Counted from the first letter of the stretch, positions 29,055 through 38,060 are shown. The stretch is DNA of 64,000 nucleotides from Pedosphaera parvula Ellin514 (GCF_000172555.1 NZ_ABOX02000003.1:62001-126000); one strand, 5' to 3'. The notes: generated from the letters alone by a model not told the origin. Numbers and translations are program-made.

Positions 29055-29519
29055 TCAAGTTACGCAATTCTCCAAAATCTCAGGCTTTGCACAGATTCTC
29101 CAGTAATCGATGGTGAGACGCATCATTCCGGTAAATTCCTCAATCGCAGTTGGTTTGACCATGTACGCGTTCGCTCCCAACCGATAAGCCCGCTTGATGT
29201 CATCCGGTTCTGAAGAGCAAGTCATGACAATGGTGGGAATAACAGCGCAATCAGGATGCTTCTTCAACCACTCAAGCACGCCGAAGCCGTCGCGCAACGG
29301 CATTTTGAGGTCAAGAAAGATGGTGGCTGGAAAGGGGTAAGTCTTGCGATCATTGTAAGGACTATCGGCGCGCAAGTATTTAATGACCTCTTCACCATTC
29401 GGCACTATGTGAATTGGGCCTTCAATGCCATTTTTGCGTAACGCCATCTTCAGCAAAACCACTTCCTGCGGATTATCCTCCGCTATCAAAATAGGCTCAG
29501 TCTGAATTGTTCCAACCAT
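29055..29519 (-). CDS. Stand-alone response regulator receiver (array member 1)
   Basis: A single receiver domain of 154 residues without output domain, of the Rcp1/CheY-like group usually driven by phytochrome or PAS-type kinases. Intact phosphorylation site: Glu14/Asp15, Asp70 (IFLDLKMP), Thr100 (VMTCSS), Lys122 (YMVKPT). It shares with its neighbours the inserted segment before beta-3 (DSPYNDRKTYPFPA) and the C-terminal helix with DYW. Last gene of five on the same strand, though 342 bp separates it from the previous one. Confidence 0.93.
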   Translation of the reverse strand: MVGTIQTEPILIAEDNPQEVVLLKMALRKNGIEGPIHIVPNGEEVIKYLRADSPYNDRKTYPFPATIFLDLKMPLRDGFGVLEWLKKHPDCAVIPTIVMTCSSEPDDIKRAYRLGANAYMVKPTAIEEFTGMMRLTIDYWRICAKPEILENCVT

Positions 29520-29861
29520 CAGTATTATAATTCATCCATCGCACACTATACGCAATTGGCAACCATTCGGATTCATTGGACTGTTCCCGACGAAAGTGAT
29601 GCCTCGGGCCGTGAGGTATGGGTGAGACGTGGCAGGTTGCGCTCCAAACCGGGTTGGCCATGGTCAAAAGAGAGCGGTTGAACGCATGCATGGCCGGTTG
29701 GAGATGAAGCAGAAACTAATTAAGGGAGCTGATTCTGGATTGAGCTTCCCGCTCCTGTTCACACCAAACCACTGATTCTGGCTTTTCCGCACGATATGGA
29801 GAATTTCAATTGGAATCATCCCCACGTGGTCGCTGCGCTCCATCTGCATGTGCCGAAAAAG
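29520..29861. other. 342-bp gap inside the receiver array
   Basis: No gene supported. The stretch at 29690-29735 (GGTTGGAGATG … AACTAATTAAG … CTGATTCT) weakly resembles the short 3' region of the fourth receiver gene around 31262-31300. This could reflect duplication of gene-plus-flank units, but the match is too short to be sure. The promoter of receiver 1 probably lies in the part near 29520. Confidence 0.25.
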
Positions 29862-30407
29862 TTACGGCGTCGCTGGGGGCTCGAAGTCCGGCCAATCCGG
29901 CTTGATGTAAAAGAAGGATGCTCCGCGAGTATCAGCGGACGGTTTGCCAGGATTGGGTACAGAAGCTGAGAAATCAGCGATCAGGTTGTGTGCGACCCAG
30001 AAGCTGTTCATGTCGCGAAGCGTCTTGGCCATTTCCTCAACATCGCCGCTCTTGCTGATAAAGGAGTTGGCCCCCAGTCGATAGAGCTCGGCAATATCCT
30101 TGCCATCTCGCGATCCGGTCAGAACCACAATCAGCAGCTTTTTGAACTCCTTTTGCTCTCGAATCCATTTTACCAGCGCCTTGCCGGGAATGGCCGGGAG
30201 AGTAAGGTCTACAAACACGCAGCTAGGAAAAGGAAAGAGCTCGCGATCACGGTAGGGCCCGCTGCCATAAAGATAATGCAAGGCAGTAGGGAAATCGGGT
30301 GCCAAATGCAAACCGGCTTGGGGATAGACCCTGGCTATTGCCTGCTTGAAGAGCAAATAGTCTTCAGCATTGTCTTCAACGAGCAATATTGTAGGCTGCA
30401 TCTGCAT
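29862..30407 (-). CDS. Stand-alone response regulator receiver (array member 2)
   Basis: A 181-residue receiver-only protein. Active-site residues are present: Glu11/Asp12 (LLVEDNAED), Asp67 (VFVDLTLP), Thr97 (VVLTGSR) and Lys119 (FISKSGD). Compared with its neighbours it has a longer C-terminal tail of about 40 residues after the receiver (SVPNPGKPSADTRG … DWPDFEPP), probably flexible. Same family-specific insertion (GPYRDRELFPFPS). No kinase, HPt or output partner lies in the window next to it. Confidence 0.92.
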   Translation of the reverse strand: MQMQPTILLVEDNAEDYLLFKQAIARVYPQAGLHLAPDFPTALHYLYGSGPYRDRELFPFPSCVFVDLTLPAIPGKALVKWIREQKEFKKLLIVVLTGSRDGKDIAELYRLGANSFISKSGDVEEMAKTLRDMNSFWVAHNLIADFSASVPNPGKPSADTRGASFFYIKPDWPDFEPPATP

Positions 30408-30579
30408 CGAATCAGGAACTGCCTTTCTGTAATGTGTTCGTTGGGTTCAGCAACAACATCAGGAAAACTACGTCCGCTTAATGCTTAATAGCAAGGTTAA
30501 CTTACTCAGGCTTGGCACGGTCGTTTTGAGATTCATGGGTGCACTACTGTCCTTGGAATAAAAACATCCCTCCGAAAGG

Positions 30580-31152
30580 TCATATGCCGGAAGGTTGGAA
30601 ACCAGTGACCTCTAAGGACTTCTGCGCCAGGACCAAAAGGCTCTTCGCCAGCGGAATAACTTGCCGACGAGAAGGCTCATCATGGTTTGAACCTCCCCGC
30701 TCATCGCTTTGCGGCGCCTGAAGCTGTTGATTCAAGCTCAACCAGTATTTAGCGGTTGTCCCAAGAACATTATCCAGATCCTCACCGTTTGAGGGTTTGA
30801 TCAGGTACGCATTCGCACCGAGTTTGTAGGCGTGGTTCAGATCGAATTCCATGCGCGAGCCACTTAGGATCACGACTGGCAATGCCAACATTGAATGTTG
30901 CTTTCGGATCCATTGCAGCACACCAAAGCCGGTAACGACCGGAAGGGTCAGATCTAAAAAGATAAGCGAAGGAAAGGGATACTTGCGCCGATCGGCATAC
31001 TTGCCCTTGCCGTCGAGATAGGCAATTGCCTCGTCACCATCGGAAACAACCTGGAGTGCTTTCGAAAGGCCGATTTTCTTCATCGCCTGATGCATGAAGA
31101 GCACGTCCGACTCATTGTCTTCTACATAAAGAATGATTTGAGATAATTGCAT
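30580..31152 (-). CDS. Stand-alone response regulator receiver (array member 3)
   Basis: A 190-residue receiver-only protein with Glu11/Asp12 (LYVEDNESD), Asp67 (IFLDLTLP), Ser97 in the Thr/Ser switch position and Lys119 (LIKPSNG). The conserved insertion KGKYADRRKYPFPS is nearly identical to that of member 4, which suggests these two arose by recent duplication. The 60-residue C-terminal tail (PQSDERGGSN … SLLVLAQKSLEVTGFQPS) is not similar to those of the neighbours. Separated from member 2 by 172 bp. Confidence 0.92.
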   Translation of the reverse strand: MQLSQIILYVEDNESDVLFMHQAMKKIGLSKALQVVSDGDEAIAYLDGKGKYADRRKYPFPSLIFLDLTLPVVTGFGVLQWIRKQHSMLALPVVILSGSRMEFDLNHAYKLGANAYLIKPSNGEDLDNVLGTTAKYWLSLNQQLQAPQSDERGGSNHDEPSRRQVIPLAKSLLVLAQKSLEVTGFQPSGI

Positions 31153-31281
31153 ATCGAAGTATTAAACAGAACCAGCTAATCGCTAAGTGTCAAGTCCAGA
31201 TGCTGCTCTTTGAGTTGGTTTTAAGGAAAAGTTTGTGGATTTTTCCGCACTTGGGGAATATGCAAGGCGGCTGGAGATGGA

Positions 31282-31794
31282 TTAGTTTCTCTGATTCTTT
31301 TCAAGCCCGGGCGGAGGAACTTCGAGGCCGGCCGGGATCTTTCCCTCAGTGACATTAAACCTCAACCAGAAGTCAATCACGCGGCGAACTTGGGACTCGA
31401 AGGCTTTCGGGTCGCTGGCTTTCACAATGTAGGAGTTTACTCCAATGTTATAAGCCTCCTGAATGTCCGACGACATTTCCCAACTGGAAAAGATAACGAT
31501 GGGTATCTTGCGTAAATTTTTTTGAAAACGAATCCACTGCACCAGGTCGCGCGCAACGCGTCCTCCCAGCCTGGTTTCCAGCACAATAAGTGCTGGCAAA
31601 GGAAACAGGTCCCGGTCGGCGTATTTGCCTCTGCCTGACAGATAAGCAATAACCGCATCGCCATCACCAACCGTTATCAGGTTTTGGGTGAAGCCGTAGC
31701 GCTCGAAAGCACGACGAACGAGAACTTGATCCGATTCTTTTGAATCAGCGTATAATACTAAACGCATAACCCTCAGTCTGTGTGTGGCTTCCAT
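31282..31794 (-). CDS. Degenerate receiver protein with Glu at the phospho-acceptor site (array member 4)
   Basis: A 170-residue receiver-like protein. At the phospho-acceptor position the neighbours have LDLTLP or LDVKLP, but this protein has VLETRLGG, so Asp is replaced by Glu73. The acidic pair is reduced to Asp17-Ser18 (LYADSKESD against LYVEDNESD in member 3), and the switch position is Ser103/104. Lys125 is kept (YIVKASD). Such proteins cannot be phosphorylated normally; Glu often mimics the phosphorylated state. The fold otherwise looks intact and the reading frame is undamaged, so it is probably functional. A start at 31767 would shorten it by 9 residues. Confidence 0.88.
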   Translation of the reverse strand: MEATHRLRVMRLVLYADSKESDQVLVRRAFERYGFTQNLITVGDGDAVIAYLSGRGKYADRDLFPLPALIVLETRLGGRVARDLVQWIRFQKNLRKIPIVIFSSWEMSSDIQEAYNIGVNSYIVKASDPKAFESQVRRVIDFWLRFNVTEGKIPAGLEVPPPGLEKNQRN

Positions 31795-31891
31795 TTATTC
31801 ACTCAAAAATCAAACAATGTCAAGCTCGCAACCAAACCGCATGTCTCGACACATATAATGCCTGCTGAACACATTATCTTCACTTGTCCGC

Positions 31892-32326
31892 CTATCTTTC
31901 AGGAAGTTTTTGGTTCACGTCGAACCAGTATTTTAACAGGAGTTGCAGCGATTCCCGGAATTTCCCCATGTCGCCCGTTTTCACCAGATACGAGTTAGCC
32001 CCCAAACTTAGGGCTCTCAAAATATCATCCCGTCGGTCTGAGGATGTAAGCATGATAACAGGCATGGCGGTAAACTGCATTTGCTGCCGTATCCATTTGA
32101 CGACCTCATGGCCATCCACTCTCGGCAACTTAACATCAAGCAAAACGAGGTCGGGGACCTGGGAATCCTTGGTATTAGCCGTGGGCAGAACTTTCGTAAG
32201 GTGGTGAAGGGCTTGTTCACCATCCGACACTATCTCCATCGCAACTGGTTGAGGTGTGTCTTTGATTGCCATCTGCAGCAACAGCACATCATCTTCCCTA
32301 TCCTCAACCAACAAAATTCTTTTCAT
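31892..32326 (-). CDS. Stand-alone response regulator receiver (array member 5)
   Basis: A 144-residue receiver-only protein and the first gene of the array in transcription order. Active site is complete: Glu8/Asp9 (LLVEDREDD), Asp64 (VLLDVKLP), Thr94 (IMLTSSD) and Lys116 (YLVKTGD). It is the shortest member, lacks a C-terminal tail, and its pre-beta-3 insertion (TANTKDSQVPD) differs from the aromatic-rich one of members 1-4. It ends 97 bp before member 4. The divergent ankyrin gene begins 213 bp away. Confidence 0.93.
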   Translation of the reverse strand: MKRILLVEDREDDVLLLQMAIKDTPQPVAMEIVSDGEQALHHLTKVLPTANTKDSQVPDLVLLDVKLPRVDGHEVVKWIRQQMQFTAMPVIMLTSSDRRDDILRALSLGANSYLVKTGDMGKFRESLQLLLKYWFDVNQKLPER

Positions 32327-32539
32327 TGAATTTTATAAAATAGATATCCGCCACAGGTCTTCAATCGGGCAGATACAGAATTAATATAACCTGCAGTTTC
32401 AACCCATGGCCAGTCAATAGCGCTGTGATGTAATAGGTTGTACGCATATTTACTTTTTGCAACGCATCGCATTACCATTGCAACCAGTGCGCGAGGAAAT
32501 TAAACTCCTGTCAGATCACCTGTGACACCTGAGCATCGC

Positions 32540-33700
32540 ATGAAAGAATTTACGAAATTCCTCACGACGACGGTTTGTTCATCATTGATTGCCCTCTCAT
32601 TCTTCGGCTGCAGCAAGCCGGTTCAGCCGAACCAATCAATCTTCGAGGCAGCCAGGAGTGGTAACGCGGAAGAAATTAAACTGAACATCAGCGCGGGAGT
32701 GAATCCCAACCAACCCGACGATAAAGGCGAAACCCCGCTGGTCATCGCCGCCGAAAACGATAAAAAGGACGCCGTGGCCAAGCTTCTGGATAAGGGCGCT
32801 ACGATCGATCTGGGAGACAGCGTGGGCAACACGCCCCTGCATCACGCAATTGGCAACAATCATCCGGAAGTCGCCAGATACCTGATCAGCCGGGGGGCCA
32901 ATGTGAACACTGGCAATAAAGGCAAAATCACCCCCTTTCATATGGCGGTGGCCTTTGGTGTCAGGGATCTCGTGAACTTCATGTTGGAAAAAGGTGCGGA
33001 CGTAAACGCGAAGGATGAGGCCAATGAGACTCCTCTTTCACTTGCACTGGGCGACGAAGGCCATAAGGAGCTGGCTGAGACCCTCATCGCCAAGGGGGCG
33101 GACACAAATGCCAAAGGCAATCACGGTCAGACTCTTCTTAACACCACGATGCTTCAAGGGCTGACGAATCTCAGTCTCCTCTTAATCTCGAAAGGGGCGG
33201 ACATAAATGCCAAAGGCTCCTCAGCCGATCCCCCCATCCTCATGGCCACTAAGCGCGGGTACACGGATATTGTAAAAGCTCTGCTCGATAAGAATGTCGA
33301 TCTGAAAGCCAAAGACAGCGCAGGAGACACTTCACTGCACGTTGCCGTTAAAACCGGATCGTTGCCAATCGTCGAACTTCTCATCAGCAAAGGCTCAGAC
33401 ATAAATGCCAAAGGTTTCTTTTCGTTTACTCCTCTGCATACAGCGGCTCTCAACAATAGAAGAGAAATTGCCGAACTTATTATTTCCAAAGGGGCGGATC
33501 TTAATGCCAGGGATGATTGGAATCAGACGCCGTTGCACCGGGCCGTGGAGAAGAATCACAAAAGCGTGGTGGAACTACTCATTTCCAAAGGGGCGGATAT
33601 CAATGCCAGGGAAAGAATGGGTAAAACCCCTTTGCAATTGGCTCTCGCATCCAGCAACTCCGATTCGGCTGATCTTCTAAAAAAGGCTGGAGCTAACTAG
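32540..33700 (+). CDS. Ankyrin-repeat lipoprotein
   Basis: A 386-residue protein with an N-terminal lipoprotein signal (MKEFTKFLTTTVC … ALSFFGC, Cys about 24) and roughly ten ankyrin repeats over residues 35-386. Each repeat has the TPLH-AA … VVELLISKGADINA pattern. Several units (ELLISKGADINA) are almost identical at residue level, pointing to internal duplication. A protein-binding role in the periplasm or at the outer membrane is likely, with unknown partner. The ATG at 32540 was preferred over a GTG at 32522 because the signal starts there. Confidence 0.87.
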   Translation: MKEFTKFLTTTVCSSLIALSFFGCSKPVQPNQSIFEAARSGNAEEIKLNISAGVNPNQPDDKGETPLVIAAENDKKDAVAKLLDKGATIDLGDSVGNTPLHHAIGNNHPEVARYLISRGANVNTGNKGKITPFHMAVAFGVRDLVNFMLEKGADVNAKDEANETPLSLALGDEGHKELAETLIAKGADTNAKGNHGQTLLNTTMLQGLTNLSLLLISKGADINAKGSSADPPILMATKRGYTDIVKALLDKNVDLKAKDSAGDTSLHVAVKTGSLPIVELLISKGSDINAKGFFSFTPLHTAALNNRREIAELIISKGADLNARDDWNQTPLHRAVEKNHKSVVELLISKGADINARERMGKTPLQLALASSNSDSADLLKKAGAN

Positions 33701-33787
33701 ATTATTTGCATCTGCTCTGAACGGAATACCCCAAAACCTGACAATTACTGACACACCTGCGAGTTTGGTTTGGTGTCCCGCTATTCC

Positions 33788-34555
33788 ATGATCGATCTAA
33801 CTGGTAAAGTTGTGCTAATCACGGGCGCGGGTTCCGGGATCGGAGCTGCCATGGCCGAAGCCTTCGCAGTAGCTGGCGCCACACTTCTGATCGCCGATAT
33901 AAATGTCCCTGCTGGCGAACAGATCGTTACAACCCTGAACTCATCGGGAGGAACAGCCTCATTTATCCCGCTCGATGTGGCCAACGAAGAGGTGTGCAAC
34001 CAAGTCTCCAAAAAGGTGCTTGAGACACATGGCCAGCTTGACGTGCTCATCAACAATGCGGGCGTCGGTTCCGTTGGCACCATTTTACAAACAACCGGCG
34101 TCGAGCTTGATCGCCTCTATTCAGTCAACGTTCGCGGCGTCTTCAATCTCACCAAAGCTTTTCTGCCGTCCATGTTGGACCGGAAGTATGGCGTGATCAT
34201 AAACATGGCTTCGATTGGCGGCATCGTCGGCATTCGTGACCGTCTTGCCTACTGCACAACCAAGTTCGCCGTGGTGGGTATGACCAAAAGTATGGCCATG
34301 GACCATTCACATCAGGGCATTCGCATAAATTGTATCTGCCCGGGTCGGGTCGAAACTCCCTTCGTCAAAGCCCGCATCGCGGAGTACCCCAACCCGGAAA
34401 AAGCCTACCAGGAGATGTCTTCCACTCAACTCACGGGCAAAATGTTGCGCCCGGACGAAGTTGCCAGTGCCGCTGTTTATCTGGCGAGTGATTCCGCTGC
34501 CAGCGTCACCGGCACTGCATTTATTATCGATGGCGGTTGGAGCGCTGGTAAATAA
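33788..34555 (+). CDS. SDR family oxidoreductase
   Basis: A 255-residue classical short-chain dehydrogenase/reductase. It has the NAD(P)-binding TGAGSGIG at residues about 12-19, LINNAGVG, catalytic Ser (INMASIGG) and YCTTK (Tyr/Lys pair), and ends with FIIDGGWSAGK. The acidic residue after beta-2 (IADIN) suggests NAD(H) preference. Substrate unknown; relatives oxidise sugars or reduce 3-oxo compounds. ATG at 33788 chosen because the conserved part begins MIDLTGKVVLITG; an upstream GTG adds six residues. Confidence 0.92.
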   Translation: MIDLTGKVVLITGAGSGIGAAMAEAFAVAGATLLIADINVPAGEQIVTTLNSSGGTASFIPLDVANEEVCNQVSKKVLETHGQLDVLINNAGVGSVGTILQTTGVELDRLYSVNVRGVFNLTKAFLPSMLDRKYGVIINMASIGGIVGIRDRLAYCTTKFAVVGMTKSMAMDHSHQGIRINCICPGRVETPFVKARIAEYPNPEKAYQEMSSTQLTGKMLRPDEVASAAVYLASDSAASVTGTAFIIDGGWSAGK

Positions 34556-34693
34556 ATGCTCTTCCAAATTCAATAAAATCTCATTCTCAGGCGTCGGAGC
34601 CTGTATTCGAGAATTTGAAATGAAACAGGGTTGGTTTTTGACAAAATAAGTGCAGCGCTCAGACCAGGATTTGGTAGAATAACACAGCTTTTT

Positions 34694-35989
34694 ATGATGT
34701 GGTTTGCACAACGTCCCCTGGGACAGGTTCTTTCAAGGTTTTTGATCGCAGGCATTTTGTTTGTCAGTTGCTTAACTGGCAGAGCCGACTTCCAGGGCTC
34801 CACGCATATGATGCCTTTCGATGAGGGGACAATTAATTATAATAAGGTTCAACCCTCTGGACCGGTCTTTCGGCTGCAACAAAGTTTGGACAAAGGAGAG
34901 GCAAAACTAAAATATGATCCTGAGTTTGGCTATCTTCCTGCCGTTCTTGATGCCTTGAAAATCCCCCGTTCCTCGCAAATGTTGGTCTTTTCAAAAACTT
35001 CGTTTCAGCGTGAACGTATTTCCCCCAAAACTCCGCGCGCACTGTTCTTCAATGATGATGTCTACGTCGGATTCATCCCCGGATCTCCCATGCTGGAAAT
35101 CTCCATGGCGGACTCAAAACTGGGCGGTGTCTTTTTCACCTTGAATCAAAGCGAGGCTGGCAAGCCCAGATTCGTGCGCAACGATCAATGCCTTGAATGC
35201 CATGCCTCCTCAAAAAGCATGGGTGTGCCGGGCCACCTGCTCCGCTCCTTTGCCACCGATGAATCGGGTGTTGTCGATTTAAGCAATGGCACCTCGGAAG
35301 TGGATGACACAACTCCCTTTTCTGAACGCTGGGGCGGTTGGTACGTCACTGGCACGCATGGCAAACAAATTCATCGCGGCAACCTCATCGGCAAGGAAGC
35401 ATTTGAGCGCCAGGCGAAAGAACCTAATTATCTGGGCAACTTAACCAGTCTCGCGCAATTCATCGAGACCACCAGCTATCCAAAACCCACCAGCGATATT
35501 GTCGCCTTGATGGTGTTGGAGCATCAGGTTCACATGCATAATTTCATCACCCGCCTCAATTTCGAAGCCACCATCGCCCTCCAAACTTATGGTCACCTGC
35601 GGTATCTGAAGACCATTGAAAAGGCGTTTCTGAAAACACTCCTGTTTACGGAGGAAGTTCCCCTTAAGGATGCAGTCAAAGGCAGTTCCGACTTTAGCAA
35701 GGATTTTGAAAACCTTGGCCCCAAAGATCATCAAGGACGTTCATTGCGTCAGTTCGACTTGCAAACAAGGTTGTTCAAGTATCCGTGCAGTTTCCTGATT
35801 TACTCCGAATCCTTTGAAAATCTTCCTGACAAGATGAAACAGGAGCTTTATTTGCAGCTCCACGACATCCTGACCGGTAAGGATCCAGACCCGGATTTTC
35901 AAACTCTGTCCGCCCCAACCCGCCAGGCGATTCTGGAGATCCTGATCGAAACCAAACCAGGACTGCCGGATTATTGGAAAAAGAGCTGA
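34694..35989 (+). CDS. Secreted CxxCH (c-type haem) protein of unknown function
   Basis: A 431-residue exported protein. The N terminus has a hydrophobic signal (FLIAGILFVSCLTGRA). A single haem-binding motif, CLECH, occurs near residue 165 (NDQCLECHASS). The region around it (TPRALFFNDDVYVGFIPGSP, GGVFFTLNQ) is well structured, and a helical C-terminal half follows (EHQVHMHNFITRLNFEATIAL). This looks like a periplasmic monohaem protein, perhaps an electron-transfer or redox-sensing subunit. I cannot assign a pathway. Followed after 75 bp by the PhoPQ-related gene. Confidence 0.82.
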   Translation: MMWFAQRPLGQVLSRFLIAGILFVSCLTGRADFQGSTHMMPFDEGTINYNKVQPSGPVFRLQQSLDKGEAKLKYDPEFGYLPAVLDALKIPRSSQMLVFSKTSFQRERISPKTPRALFFNDDVYVGFIPGSPMLEISMADSKLGGVFFTLNQSEAGKPRFVRNDQCLECHASSKSMGVPGHLLRSFATDESGVVDLSNGTSEVDDTTPFSERWGGWYVTGTHGKQIHRGNLIGKEAFERQAKEPNYLGNLTSLAQFIETTSYPKPTSDIVALMVLEHQVHMHNFITRLNFEATIALQTYGHLRYLKTIEKAFLKTLLFTEEVPLKDAVKGSSDFSKDFENLGPKDHQGRSLRQFDLQTRLFKYPCSFLIYSESFENLPDKMKQELYLQLHDILTGKDPDPDFQTLSAPTRQAILEILIETKPGLPDYWKKS

Positions 35990-36064
35990 TTTTCATCAAA
36001 GGCCTTGTTTCTTTCGCCTGCTCGCTGTCTTGCTTTTTCATGCTCGATGTTCGACGCTCATGAT

Positions 36065-37402
36065 ATGCCATTATCAATCCAACGTTTTCCTTATCGGCTG
36101 CTGCTTCTGGTCGCCCTGCTCCATTCCTCCTTTTTGGCACCTGTGCGCGGAGGTGCTTTGGAGGACTATGTCGGCCAGGCGGACGATTCTTACTCATGGA
36201 AATTGATCAACAAGCAGGAAAAGGATGGGGTCACAATTGCGCACATCGACCTCGTTTCGCAAAAGTGGCGGGATACAGTTTGGACTCACAAATTGGTGGT
36301 GGTACGCCCAAAAACTGTTAAGTCCCCTGACATTGGACTGTTGTTCATTACCGGTAATGGCAATGGAGATCGCCAAATACCAGTTCTGCAGATGCTCGCT
36401 GAAAGAGCCGGAGCCATCACCGCCGTGATTACCTCCGTTCCCAATCAACCTCTTTATGGCGGCAAGAGTGAGGATGCCTTGATTGCTTACTCCTTTTCCA
36501 AGTATCTGGAAACGGGAGATAAAAGCTGGCCGCTGCTCTTCCCAATGGTGAAAAGCGCCGCCCGTGGAATGGATGCTGTCCAGGCTTTTTCGAAACAGGA
36601 ATTCAACCAGAAAATGGAACGCTTCGTCGTCACCGGCGCCAGCAAACGTGGTTGGACCACCTGGTTGACGGCTGCAGTGGATAAACGAGTCGTTGCCATC
36701 GCTCCCATGGTCATTGATATGCTAAACATGAAAGCCCAGACCGAATGGCAAAGACAGGTCTACGGAACCGAGAGCGAGCAAATTAATGATTATAAAGATG
36801 CCGATCTCCTCTCTCACATGAATGAACCGCCAATGCGCGAACTGGCCAAATGGGTCGATCCCTACAGTTACCGCTCTCGTTACAACATGCCAAAACTGCT
36901 TTTGCTTGGCACGAATGATCCTTACTGGACAGTGGATTCATTGAGACATTATTGGAATGACCTGCCCGGCCCAAAACTGATCTACCAAACACCTAACGCC
37001 GGGCATGATCTCAATGGCGGTAAGGAAGCCATGCAAACCCTGGCAGCATTTTATCAAATGATTGCCGACCATCAAACTCTCCCGCAAATGAACTGGAATA
37101 TTTCCTATCGAACCAATGATACGGCCAGCATCACCGTGACGGTGGATCAACCGGTTAAATCCGTCCAACTCTGGACGGCGGTTTCAACCAATCGGGATTT
37201 TCGGAAAGATCGATGGTCCAACCATCAGTTGAAAACAGTCACAACCAGTGGCGGGACTGAGGCAACCATTGAGCGCCCGAAGACTGGTTATGAAGCTTTT
37301 CTGGTGGAAGCGGAACTGACTTCATCCAGCGGCCAGACCTATAAACTTTCCACCGAAGCGCGCGTATTGCCGGACACGCAACCAAAAACATCAGCCCCTT
37401 AA
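36065..37402 (+). CDS. PhoPQ-activated pathogenicity-related (PqaA-type) alpha/beta-hydrolase
   Basis: A 445-residue secreted protein of the PhoPQ_related family. Signal peptide from MPLSIQRFPYRLLLLVALL, cleaved before GGALEDYV. The alpha/beta-hydrolase core shows the nucleophile motif VTGASKRGWTTW (Ser), a downstream Asp (LLLLGTNDPYWTVDS) and His (PNAGHDLNGG), consistent with a serine hydrolase. The C-terminal ~110 residues form a beta domain. In Salmonella a relative is linked to peptide resistance, but in this environment the role and substrate are unknown. Confidence 0.87.
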   Translation: MPLSIQRFPYRLLLLVALLHSSFLAPVRGGALEDYVGQADDSYSWKLINKQEKDGVTIAHIDLVSQKWRDTVWTHKLVVVRPKTVKSPDIGLLFITGNGNGDRQIPVLQMLAERAGAITAVITSVPNQPLYGGKSEDALIAYSFSKYLETGDKSWPLLFPMVKSAARGMDAVQAFSKQEFNQKMERFVVTGASKRGWTTWLTAAVDKRVVAIAPMVIDMLNMKAQTEWQRQVYGTESEQINDYKDADLLSHMNEPPMRELAKWVDPYSYRSRYNMPKLLLLGTNDPYWTVDSLRHYWNDLPGPKLIYQTPNAGHDLNGGKEAMQTLAAFYQMIADHQTLPQMNWNISYRTNDTASITVTVDQPVKSVQLWTAVSTNRDFRKDRWSNHQLKTVTTSGGTEATIERPKTGYEAFLVEAELTSSSGQTYKLSTEARVLPDTQPKTSAP

Positions 37403-37466
37403 ACTTCCACCCTTCCCAAGGCGGGACATTGAGCGAACGGTCGAAACCCATTCAAGCTGTTTAGCT

Positions 37467-38060
37467 TCATTGTCTCCAACAATAAAAGAACCACACCGGC
37501 AGGACACGCGAAAGCATAAAACTCCGCTGCACTTTGCCGAAAATCCTTTCCAAACTCGATAGCACTCGTCGCGAATACTGGTAAACCAGAAACGCGCCCT
37601 TCGGTTGCAACACCGAATATGTTCTCTGCACGATTTCATCCCTCATGGAAGGAGGCATTGTGCTGAAAGGAATTCCCGAGATGACATAATCTGCCTGCGG
37701 GTGTCCCAACTCTTCGAGCACGGATTGCACCTCTGCGGCAGAACCTTCCACCACCCGCAAACGCGCATCCTTGAAGCTCTCTTTAAGATATTCAACAAAA
37801 TCATGATTCATCTCTATCACCACCAGAGTTGCTTCAGGATGCATTCGCAGGAGTATCTCCCTGGTAATGGTTCCCACACCGGGTCCATACTCGACGATCA
37901 CCCGTGCCGAATTCCAGTCCACCCTTTTTAATAGTTGCTCAATGAGCGAACGCGGACTCGGTATGGGGGAACCCAACATTTTGGGATGTTTAAAAAAATT
38001 GCTGGCAAACAACAGCACCTGATCACCTGGCGATTTAACTTCTCTCACACTTTTCTCCAC
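37467..38060 (-). CDS. Class I SAM-dependent methyltransferase, phospholipid/rRNA adenine methylase-like
   Basis: A 197-residue methyltransferase related to the KsgA/PmtA group. Motif I is VEYGPGVGTITREIL, the acidic loop is VVIEMNHDFVEYL, and motif IV is ISGIPFSTMP, in the place of NIPY in rRNA dimethylases. The N-terminal part (FASNFFKHPKMLGSPIPSP) matches proteins annotated as phospholipid N-methyltransferase. Methylation of phosphatidylethanolamine is a fair guess; rRNA methylation is less likely because the C-terminal RNA-binding domain is missing. Confidence 0.78.
   Translation of the reverse strand: MEKSVREVKSPGDQVLLFASNFFKHPKMLGSPIPSPRSLIEQLLKRVDWNSARVIVEYGPGVGTITREILLRMHPEATLVVIEMNHDFVEYLKESFKDARLRVVEGSAAEVQSVLEELGHPQADYVISGIPFSTMPPSMRDEIVQRTYSVLQPKGAFLVYQYSRRVLSSLERIFGKVQRSFMLSRVLPVWFFYCWRQ

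Noticed and set aside
29664-29849. 61-residue open frame in the receiver-array gap
   Set aside because: No ribosome-binding site, no similarity to the receivers and an implausible composition.
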